Source: UBA1672 sp964015995
Lineage (GTDB): Bacteria; Pseudomonadota; Alphaproteobacteria; Micavibrionales; Micavibrionaceae
Assembly (NCBI GenBank): GCA_964015995.1
Contig: CAXHFH010000049.1
Location: forward strand, 1-15,606
DNA length: 15,606 nt
Direction: 5' to 3'
In this document: positions 1 to 6,116 of the stretch, piece after piece
How the letters are laid out: each line of letters begins with the position of its first letter
How positions within the stretch are numbered: position 1 is the stretch's first letter
Position numbers and translations under genes: made by a program
Notes under the pieces: model-generated
Told to the model about the DNA's origin: nothing
The model's input: the letters and a program-made list of their open reading frames with translations, nothing else
The model's database searches: none

Positions 1-395
1 AGAAAATTCAGGGCGGTGCCATTGAATTTGATCGCTGTATTGCGACGCCTGACATGATGGGGCTTGTTGGCCGTGTTGCTAAGGTTCTTGGGCCAAAAGG
101 CCTTATGCCGAACCCGAAGCTTGGTACAGTGACACCAAATGTCGAGCAGGCTGTTAAAGATGCCAAGGGCGGTGCTCTTGAATTCCGCGCGGAAAAGGCA
201 GGCGTTGTGCATGCTCGTGTTGGTAAAGCATCATTTGATGATAAGAAGCTGGCCGAGAATGTTTCTGCATTTGTCGAAGCTATTCGCAAGGCAAGACCAG
301 CTGGTGCCAAAGGTACATTTATTGAAAAGGTGTCTTTAAGCTCAACAATGGGTCCGGGTTTGAAAATCAATCTGGAAACCGTTGAGGCGGCATAA
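1..395 (+). CDS. rplA: 50S ribosomal protein L1, C-terminal part (5' end outside window)
   Basis: L1 binds 23S rRNA at the mobile L1 stalk near the E site; in many bacteria it also represses translation of its own rplK-rplA mRNA. Only the last 130 or so codons are present. The reading frame is open from base 3 with no start codon before conserved sequence, so the gene is cut by the window edge. Visible signatures are FDRCIATPDMM followed by VLGPKGLMPNPKLGTVT, the classic L1 motif, then the EFRAEKAGVVHARVGK strand and a C-terminal FIEKVSLSSTMGPGLKI, as in complete L1 proteins. The stop is TAA at 393-395. rplJ follows after a 209-base structured gap. The position, just upstream of rplJL-rpoBC, is the standard bacterial order. 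Identity is very secure. Confidence 0.98.
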   Translation, partial: KIQGGAIEFDRCIATPDMMGLVGRVAKVLGPKGLMPNPKLGTVTPNVEQAVKDAKGGALEFRAEKAGVVHARVGKASFDDKKLAENVSAFVEAIRKARPAGAKGTFIEKVSLSSTMGPGLKINLETVEAA

Positions 396-408
396 AGAAT
401 AAAATTAC

Positions 409-435
409 TTGACGAGCCGGTTTTTTACCTATAGA
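409..435 (+). promoter_or_regulatory. Candidate promoter upstream of rplJ
   Basis: A TTGACG box (409-414) is followed after 15 bases by TATAGA (430-435). The -35 and the bases after it (CTTGACGAGCC) closely match the start of the rpsL promoter at 12199-12210 (CTTGACGAAGCC). The E. coli rplJL genes also have a promoter in the corresponding rplA-rplJ region. The spacer is short and the same bases form a stem-loop, so this is only a tentative call. Confidence 0.3.
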
Positions 436-446
436 AACTGGCTCGT
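412..446 (+). other. Stem-loop just after rplA
   Basis: Bases 412-423 (ACGAGCCGGTTT) pair with 435-446 (AAACTGGCTCGT) in a 12-bp stem with one G-U pair and an 11-base loop. The downstream side is TAAATAAA rather than a T-run, so it is not a canonical intrinsic terminator on the + strand. It could be an RNA-processing or mRNA 3'-end-stabilising element between rplA and rplJ, or the first domain of the rplJ leader. Confidence 0.6.
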
Positions 447-454
447 TAAATAAA

Positions 455-604
455 TCTGTCCAAGACTGTAGGCATGTGTAAGCCCTGCATAGATAGAAAG
501 TAAGCACCCCAAATATACGGGGGTTTGTTTTTATCGTAATTGGATGGGTGGCTTTGAAGGCCACTTTTTTATTGGAAGAATTTTAAGAATTAGGAGTAAG
601 ACCT
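455..604 (+). promoter_or_regulatory. rplJ leader, probable L10-type autoregulatory RNA
   Basis: L10 complexed with L7/L12 commonly represses rplJL by binding the mRNA leader. Here the leader contains a local stem, TGTAGG (467-472) with CCTGCA (484-489), flanked by GTCCAAGAC and TAGATAG. As I recall them, alphaproteobacterial L10 leaders have the same shape, CCAAGACTGCAGG...CCTGCGTAGACGG. Downstream lie a short stem ACCCC/GGGGT (506-510/520-524) with a U-rich tail, then a clear terminator-like hairpin (546-573), then the rplJ ribosome binding site AGGAG at 592-596. The identification is from remembered pattern plus pairing, not from a covariance search. Confidence 0.6.
546..573 (+). terminator. 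Terminator-like attenuator hairpin before rplJ
   Basis: GTGGC (548-552) pairs with GCCAC (560-564), extended by G-U pairs on both sides, with a short TTGAA-type loop. It is followed by six T (565-570), then ATT. This is the form of an intrinsic terminator lying 31 bases upstream of the rplJ start codon, which suggests transcription attenuation. The left arm (546-554) can alternatively pair with 502-509 (AAGCACCC) in the leader, giving a mutually exclusive antiterminator. Confidence 0.6.
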
Positions 605-1120
605 ATGGGCATGAGCCGGGCACAAAAAGAAGACGAGATTAAAGAGCTTAATGAGCGCTTTACCAGTGATGAATTGGTTGTGGTGACACAGTATTCAGGT
701 TTGACTGTATCTGAAATGACGGATCTTCGCGCGCAATTGCGTGCTGAAGGCGCATCTTTTAAAGTGACAAAGAACTCTTTGACAAAGCTTGCTATCAAAG
801 GCACACAGTTTGAGCAGTTAGGTGATTTGTTTACTGGGCCGACTGGTGTTGCATCTTCGCAAGATCCTGTGGCTGCGGCTAAGGTTGCGCACAAATTTGC
901 CAAGGATCACGACAAACTCATCATTATTGGTGGTGCGTTGGGTGATATGGTTTTGGATGCTGCAGGCGTTGAGGCGATTGCGAAGTTACCATCTTTGGAC
1001 GAAATTCGTTCCAAACTTGTTGGCTTGCTACAGGCGCCAGCTCAGAAAATTGCAGGCGTATTGCAGGCACCAGCGCGTGATCTCGTTGGTGTAACCAAGG
1101 CGTATGGCGAAAAAAGTTAA
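605..1120 (+). CDS. rplJ: 50S ribosomal protein L10
   Basis: L10 (171 aa, normal family length) anchors the L7/L12 dimers to 23S rRNA helix 42-44, forming the ribosomal stalk that recruits GTPase factors. The N-terminal globular domain carries the typical VVTQYSGLTVSEMTDLRAQLR and FKVTKNSLTKLAIKGT segments. The C-terminal helix (about residues 135-171) holds the hydrophobic repeats, with LLQAPAQKIAGVLQAPARDLVGV, that bind L12 dimers. The start at 605 is preferred because AGGAG (592-596) sits 8 bases upstream; the in-frame ATG at 611 would be too far from it. L10 with L12 is the usual autogenous repressor of this gene pair, and the structured leader just upstream fits that. rplL follows after 53 bases. 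Confidence 0.97.
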   Translation: MGMSRAQKEDEIKELNERFTSDELVVVTQYSGLTVSEMTDLRAQLRAEGASFKVTKNSLTKLAIKGTQFEQLGDLFTGPTGVASSQDPVAAAKVAHKFAKDHDKLIIIGGALGDMVLDAAGVEAIAKLPSLDEIRSKLVGLLQAPAQKIAGVLQAPARDLVGVTKAYGEKS

Positions 1121-1173
1121 TAAAAAAAGTTTAAACAGCAAAATTATTTATAGTTAAAAAAGGAGAAAATATT

Positions 1174-1548
1174 ATGGCTGCTAATCTAGAAAAACTTGTT
1201 GATCAACTCTCTGAATTGAGTGTTTTGGAAGCTGCTGAGCTTTCAAAGCTTCTTGAAGAGAAGTGGGGCGTAACAGCTGCTGCTGCTGCACCTGCTGCTG
1301 TTGCTGCTGTTGGTGGTGATGCCGGTGGTGCAGAAGAAAAGAGTGACTTTGATGTTGTTCTTGAATCTGCTGGCGGTAACAAAATCGCAGTGATCAAAGA
1401 AGTTCGTGCAATTACAGGTCTTGGCTTGAAAGAAGCAAAAGATCTTGTTGAAGCTGGTGGAGCGATCAAAGAAGGCGCACCTAAGGCAGAAGCTGACGAA
1501 ATCAAAGGCAAGCTTGAAGCTGCTGGCGCAACTGTCGCTCTTAAATAG
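1174..1548 (+). CDS. rplL: 50S ribosomal protein L7/L12
   Basis: L7/L12 (124 aa, normal length) is the multicopy stalk protein that contacts EF-G, EF-Tu, IF2 and RF3 and stimulates their GTPase activity. The N-terminal dimerisation and L10-binding domain (about residues 1-33, LEKLVDQLSELSVLEAAELSKLLEEKWGV) is followed by a flexible Ala/Gly-rich hinge (about 34-53, AAAAAAPAAVAAVGG). The C-terminal domain starts at EKSDFDVVLE and contains the conserved KIAVIKEVRAITGLGLKEAK and LVEAGGAIKEG factor-binding face, ending in VALK. A strong ribosome binding site, AAAAAGGAG, ends at 1165, 8 bases before the ATG, in line with the several-fold higher synthesis this protein needs. A terminator-like hairpin follows 18 bases after the stop. 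Confidence 0.98.
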   Translation: MAANLEKLVDQLSELSVLEAAELSKLLEEKWGVTAAAAAPAAVAAVGGDAGGAEEKSDFDVVLESAGGNKIAVIKEVRAITGLGLKEAKDLVEAGGAIKEGAPKAEADEIKGKLEAAGATVALK

Positions 1549-1566
1549 TAATTACATTACTTATAC

Positions 1567-1604
1567 AGCATTTCCCGCTTTTTCTAACGCGGGGGATGCT
1601 TTTT
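1567..1604 (+). terminator. Hairpin with T-run between rplL and rpoB (partial terminator/attenuator)
   Basis: AGCATTTCCCGC (1567-1578) pairs along its full length with GCGGGGGATGCT (1589-1600), 12 bp including two G-U pairs, with a 10-base loop and a TTTTT tail (1600-1604). In E. coli an attenuator in the same rplL-rpoB gap lets a fraction of transcripts continue, keeping polymerase subunits below ribosomal proteins. The same role is likely here by position; its efficiency cannot be read from sequence. Confidence 0.85.
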
Positions 1605-1626
1605 CGCATGTGGAGCAACATTAAGG

Positions 1627-1657
1627 TTGACAATGACCTTGCTGTAGGCCATATAGC
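1627..1657 (+). promoter_or_regulatory. Candidate sigma-70-type promoter for rpoBC
   Basis: A perfect TTGACA (1627-1632) lies 17 bases before CATATA (1650-1655) or 19 before TATAGC (1652-1657). It sits just after the rplL attenuator and about 165 bases before rpoB, so it could supply polymerase subunit transcripts independently of read-through. The -35 is strong and the -10 only fair. Confidence 0.45.
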
Positions 1658-1682
1658 AGACAAAGTTTCTGGGATGAACGTG

Positions 1683-1714
1683 ATACCGGTATTGAATACG
1701 GACCTTATTAAGGT
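1683..1714 (+). other. Two adjacent palindromes in the rpoB leader
   Basis: ATACCGGTAT (1683-1692) is a perfect 10-base palindrome. ACCTTA-T-TAAGGT (1702-1707 and 1709-1714) is a perfect inverted repeat about one centre base. They lie between the candidate promoter and the rpoB start. Such symmetry can be a protein operator or a small RNA hairpin; no specific regulator is recognised. Confidence 0.4.
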
Positions 1715-1819
1715 ACAAAAACGTTAAAAAATGACAGCCGCTTTGGCATCGGATCGATGATGCTGAGAAGTGGTTATTTTGCTTTTCGGAGCAAGGAAAT
1801 TGAAAAAGGTAGGATCATT

Positions 1820-4800
1820 ATGTGCGCAGCAAAAGCCAAAAAAGAATCAAAAAAGTATATTTCCGCTAACAGTATAGAGAGTTTTACAGGTCGTAAAAGG
1901 GTGCGTCGTAGTTTTGGACGTATTGATGAAGTCGCTCAAATGCCAAATTTGATTGAACTTCAGCGTGACTCTTATGAGCGTTTTCAACAAAAGGACGTTC
2001 CGGCGGATGACCGAGAAATTACTGGTTTAGAAGAAGTTTTGGCCTCTGTGTTTCCTATTCGTGACTTCGGTGACAAAGCTGAAATCGACTTTGTAAAATA
2101 CGAATTTGAAAAGCCGAAATATGATGTGGAAGAATGTCAGCAACGTGGCATGACATACGCGGCGCCATTGCGCGTAACATTGCGTTTGTCTGTTTTTGAT
2201 GTTGATGAAGACACGGGCCTGCGTTCAATTCGCGACATCAAAGAGCAAGATGTCTATATGGTTGATATGCCGATGATGACAGAAAACGGTACATTCGTTG
2301 TGAATGGTACAGAGCGTGTGATTGTTTCGCAAATGCACCGTTCACCCGGTGTTTTCTTTGATCATGATGGTGGTAAGAACCACGTATCAGGTAAGTATTT
2401 ATTCTCTGCGCGTGTTATTCCTTACCGTGGTTCATGGTTGGATTTTGAATTTGACGCGAAAGATCTTATGTATGTGCGTATTGACCGTCGTCGTAAGTTA
2501 CCTTTGACAACATTCTTGCGTTGTCTGGACAGTGCGGAGACACAAAAGTTACGTGCCGAAGCAGAAGCAAATGACGAGCAAATTGATCCATTGATGGTTC
2601 AGGGCATGTCTAATGAAGAATTGCTGAATGTTTTCTATGACGGTGTGTCATATAAGAAAGATAAAAAAGGTTGGAGAACAGAGTTTGACGGCGAGCGTCT
2701 GCGCGGTGTTAAGCTTCCTTATGATCTTGTAAATGCGAAGTCAGGTAAAGTTGTTGCTGAAGAGGGAACGAAAATTACACCTCGCAAGGCGAAAAAGTTT
2801 ACAGAAGATGGATTGAAGGAAATCTTGGTTCAAGCTGAGCAGATTATCGGTCAATATCTTGCGACAGATATCTTTGACAATAAAACAGGTTTGGTTTTAT
2901 TCGAGGCTGGGCATGAAATTGAAGAAGGTGACTTTGAAAAGCTAGACGAAGCCAATGTTCAAGAGCTTAGCCTTCTTAATATTGATTATCTTAATGTTGG
3001 CCCATATATGCGTAATACATTGATGGCTGATAAGTGTGATACACGTGAAGAGGCGTTGATCGATATTTATCGTGTTATGCGTCCGGGTGAGCCACCAACA
3101 GTTGAATCTGCACAAGCTTTGTTTGAATCTTTATTCTTCGATGCAGAGCGTTATGATCTTTCCCCCGTTGGTCGTGTGAAAATGAACGCACGCCTGCAGT
3201 TGGATGCTGAAGATCAGTTCCGTATCCTTTGTAAGGATGACATTCTTGCCATTGTTAAATACCTACATGACTTGAAAGATGGTAAAGGTGAGGTTGATGA
3301 TATTGATAACCTTGGTAACCGTCGTGTGCGTTCCGTTGGTGAATTGATGGAAAATCAGGTTCGTATTGGCTTGCTTCGTATGGAGCGCGCAATTCGTGAG
3401 CGTATGTCATCTGTTGAGATTGATACATATATGCCACATGACTTGATTAACTCTAAACCTGCGCAAGCCGCTGTTCGTGAGTTCTTTGGTTCATCTCAGC
3501 TTTCACAGTTTATGGATCAAACAAACCCGCTTTCTGAAATTACGCACAAACGTCGTCTTTCTGCGCTTGGGCCGGGTGGTCTTACGCGTGAACGTGCCGG
3601 TTTTGAGGTGCGTGACGTGCACCCAACGCATTATGGTCGTATTTGTCCGATTGAAACGCCGGAAGGTCCGAACATTGGTTTGATTAACTCACTTGCTACT
3701 TTTGCACGTGTTAATCAGTACGGATTTATCGAAAGCCCTTATCGTAAAGTTGAAAACGGTAAAGTGACACCGGAAGTTGTCTATATGTCTGCCATGGAAG
3801 AGGCTAGATACACAATCGCTCAGGCCAACTCTGTTTTGACAAAAGCAGGCGGTTTTGAAGCTGATCTTGTGTCTTGTCGTCAGGCTGGTGAAAACGTGAT
3901 GGCCACGGCCGAACAAATTGAATATATGGACGTTTCACCCAAGCAGATGGTTTCTGTTGCGGCGTCTTTGATTCCGTTCTTGGAAAATGATGATGCGAAC
4001 CGTGCTTTGATGGGATCAAACATGATGCGTCAGGCTGTGCCTTTGTTGCGCTCTACTGCGCCGATTGTTGGTACAGGAATGGAAGCGATTGTTGCCCGTG
4101 ACTCCGGTGCTTCGGTTGTTGCACGCCGTGCAGGTGTTGTTACCAAAGTTGATGCGCAGCGCGTTGTTGTTCAGGCGACTGAAATCGTAAGTGCGGATGA
4201 GCCTGTGGTTGACATCTATAAGCTGTCAAAATTCCAACGCTCAAACCAAGATACATGTATTAACCAACGTCCATTGTTGAAGGTTGGTGATAATGTGAAG
4301 CCGGGCGATATCATCGCTGATGGTCCTTCGACTGATCTGGGTGAGTTGGCCTTGGGACGTAACATCACAGTGGCGTTCATGCCATGGAATGGTTACAACT
4401 TCGAAGACTCAATCTTGATCAACGAAACAATCGTGCGTGATGATGTGTTTACATCGATCCACCTTGAGGAATTCGAGGTGATGGCACGTGACACGCGTCT
4501 TGGCGCAGAGGAAATCACACGTGATATTCCAAATGTTGGTGAAGAAGCGCTGAAACACTTGGATGAAGCTGGTATCGTTCACATTGGTGCAGAAGTTCAC
4601 CCTGGTGATATTTTGTGCGGTAAAGTGACACCAAAAGGTGAATCGCCTATGACGCCGGAAGAAAAACTTCTTCGTGCGATCTTTGGTGAAAAAGCGGCGG
4701 ATGTTAAAGATACATCACTACGCTTGCCCCCTGGTGCGTCCGGTACAATCGTTGAGGTTCGCGTGTTTAACCGACGCGGCGTTGACAAAGATGCTCGTGC

Positions 4801-6067
4801 GATGTCAATCGAACAAGAAGAGATCGAACGTCTTGCAAAAGATCGCGATGATGAGCGTCGTATTCTTGAGGACGGTTTCTATGGCCGTTTGGCACAAATG
4901 CTTGAAGGGCAAACTGTTGCAACAGGGCCGAAAGGTGAATCTCTGAAGAAGGGGGCTGTGATTACGCAGACTGCTTTGGATGACATGAAGCGTGGCCTAT
5001 GGCGTCAAGTTGCTGTTAAAGACGAAAAGCGCATGGAAGAAATCGAAGCGATGTCAAAAACATTTGACGATGCTGTTGATGACTTGAAAGAGCGTTTCGA
5101 AAACAAGGTTGAAAAACTTCAACGTGGTGACGAATTGTTACCGGGTGTGATGAAGATGGTTAAAGTCTTTGTTGCTGTGAAACGTAAAATGCAGCCAGGT
5201 GATAAAATGGCTGGTCGTCACGGTAACAAAGGTGTTGTATCACGCATTATGCCTCAAGAAGATATGCCGTATCTGGAAGATGGCCGTACAGTTGATCTCG
5301 TGTTGAACCCGCTTGGTGTTCCATCACGTATGAACGTTGGTCAGATTTTGGAAACACATCTTGGCTGGGCTTCTGCGAACTTTGGTAAACAAATCGGTGA
5401 AATTATCGATGCGTTCCAAGACCGTAAAAACCCAACGAAAGAAGAGCGTAAACAGCTTGATGAAAAGCTTCAAACTGTATACGGCGAGCGTGAGTACAAG
5501 GAAAAAGTTTCTGATCTTGATGAGAAGGAAGTCCTTGAAATGGCGAACAATCTGCGCAGTGGTGTGCCGATGGGAACGCCTGTTTTCGATGGTGCGGATG
5601 AAGGTGACATTACTGATCTTCTTGAGAAGGCCGGTGTTAATGCTTCTGGTCAGATGCGTTTGATTGATGGTCGTACGGGTGAATATTTCCACCGCGATGT
5701 GACGGTTGGCATTATGTACATGTTGAAACTGCATCACCTTGTGGATGATAAAATTCACGCACGTTCTATCGGGCCATATTCACTTGTGACGCAACAGCCA
5801 CTCGGCGGTAAGGCACAGTTTGGTGGTCAGCGCTTTGGTGAGATGGAAGTTTGGGCGTTGCAGGCTTATGGTGCGGCGTACACGTTGCAGGAAATGTTGA
5901 CGGTGAAATCCGATGATGTTGCCGGTCGTTCGAAGGTTTATGAAAGCATCGTTCGCGGTGAAGACAACTTCGAAATTGGTATCCCTGAATCATTCAATGT
6001 TTTGACGAAAGAGCTTAAAGCCCTGTGTCTGAATGTGGATATGAAGCAGAGCGGGACCAAGTCCTAA
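1820..6067 (+). CDS. rpoB: DNA-directed RNA polymerase subunit beta
   Basis: The beta subunit (1415 aa from this start) forms one pincer of core RNA polymerase and half of the catalytic cleft. The start at ATG 1820 is chosen because AGGTAGGA lies 6 bases upstream; an in-frame ATG at 1757 has no clear ribosome site. The rifampicin-pocket region is intact: SSQLSQFMDQ at residues 558-567, with D566, H576 and S581 matching E. coli D516, H526 and S531, so the target is of the rifampicin-sensitive type. The catalytic segment GDKMAGRHGNKG holds K1129 and K1137, matching E. coli K1065 and K1073. The C-terminal clamp sequence EVWALQAYGAAYTLQEMLT and a SFNVL segment close the protein. A short Lys-rich N-terminal extension precedes the conserved SFTGRKRVR start of the family. 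rpoC begins 49 bases after the stop. Confidence 0.98.
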   Translation: MCAAKAKKESKKYISANSIESFTGRKRVRRSFGRIDEVAQMPNLIELQRDSYERFQQKDVPADDREITGLEEVLASVFPIRDFGDKAEIDFVKYEFEKPKYDVEECQQRGMTYAAPLRVTLRLSVFDVDEDTGLRSIRDIKEQDVYMVDMPMMTENGTFVVNGTERVIVSQMHRSPGVFFDHDGGKNHVSGKYLFSARVIPYRGSWLDFEFDAKDLMYVRIDRRRKLPLTTFLRCLDSAETQKLRAEAEANDEQIDPLMVQGMSNEELLNVFYDGVSYKKDKKGWRTEFDGERLRGVKLPYDLVNAKSGKVVAEEGTKITPRKAKKFTEDGLKEILVQAEQIIGQYLATDIFDNKTGLVLFEAGHEIEEGDFEKLDEANVQELSLLNIDYLNVGPYMRNTLMADKCDTREEALIDIYRVMRPGEPPTVESAQALFESLFFDAERYDLSPVGRVKMNARLQLDAEDQFRILCKDDILAIVKYLHDLKDGKGEVDDIDNLGNRRVRSVGELMENQVRIGLLRMERAIRERMSSVEIDTYMPHDLINSKPAQAAVREFFGSSQLSQFMDQTNPLSEITHKRRLSALGPGGLTRERAGFEVRDVHPTHYGRICPIETPEGPNIGLINSLATFARVNQYGFIESPYRKVENGKVTPEVVYMSAMEEARYTIAQANSVLTKAGGFEADLVSCRQAGENVMATAEQIEYMDVSPKQMVSVAASLIPFLENDDANRALMGSNMMRQAVPLLRSTAPIVGTGMEAIVARDSGASVVARRAGVVTKVDAQRVVVQATEIVSADEPVVDIYKLSKFQRSNQDTCINQRPLLKVGDNVKPGDIIADGPSTDLGELALGRNITVAFMPWNGYNFEDSILINETIVRDDVFTSIHLEEFEVMARDTRLGAEEITRDIPNVGEEALKHLDEAGIVHIGAEVHPGDILCGKVTPKGESPMTPEEKLLRAIFGEKAADVKDTSLRLPPGASGTIVEVRVFNRRGVDKDARAMSIEQEEIERLAKDRDDERRILEDGFYGRLAQMLEGQTVATGPKGESLKKGAVITQTALDDMKRGLWRQVAVKDEKRMEEIEAMSKTFDDAVDDLKERFENKVEKLQRGDELLPGVMKMVKVFVAVKRKMQPGDKMAGRHGNKGVVSRIMPQEDMPYLEDGRTVDLVLNPLGVPSRMNVGQILETHLGWASANFGKQIGEIIDAFQDRKNPTKEERKQLDEKLQTVYGEREYKEKVSDLDEKEVLEMANNLRSGVPMGTPVFDGADEGDITDLLEKAGVNASGQMRLIDGRTGEYFHRDVTVGIMYMLKLHHLVDDKIHARSIGPYSLVTQQPLGGKAQFGGQRFGEMEVWALQAYGAAYTLQEMLTVKSDDVAGRSKVYESIVRGEDNFEIGIPESFNVLTKELKALCLNVDMKQSGTKS

Positions 6068-6116
6068 TAATCGGTGATTTAAAAGATATAGCCCAGAAAA
6101 GAAAAGGGAAAATAAA

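Noticed and set aside
1266..1320. GCT-rich repetitive stretch in rplL as a possible tandem repeat
   Set aside because: It encodes the normal Ala-rich hinge of L7/L12.
1757..1819. Upstream in-frame ATG as the rpoB start
   Set aside because: No ribosome site precedes 1757, whereas 1820 has AGGTAGGA at proper spacing and begins close to the family's conserved N-terminus.
3479..3610. Possible rifampicin-resistance substitutions in rpoB
   Set aside because: The resistance-hotspot residues equivalent to E. coli D516, H526 and S531 are wild type; the differences seen (N518 to T, I530 to L) are ordinary between species.
5324..5758. 144-codon open frame on the minus strand inside rpoB
   Set aside because: It is antisense to conserved rpoB sequence, its residues (His/Arg/Thr/Ile-rich) follow from the complementary codons, and it has no ribosome site or recognisable motif.
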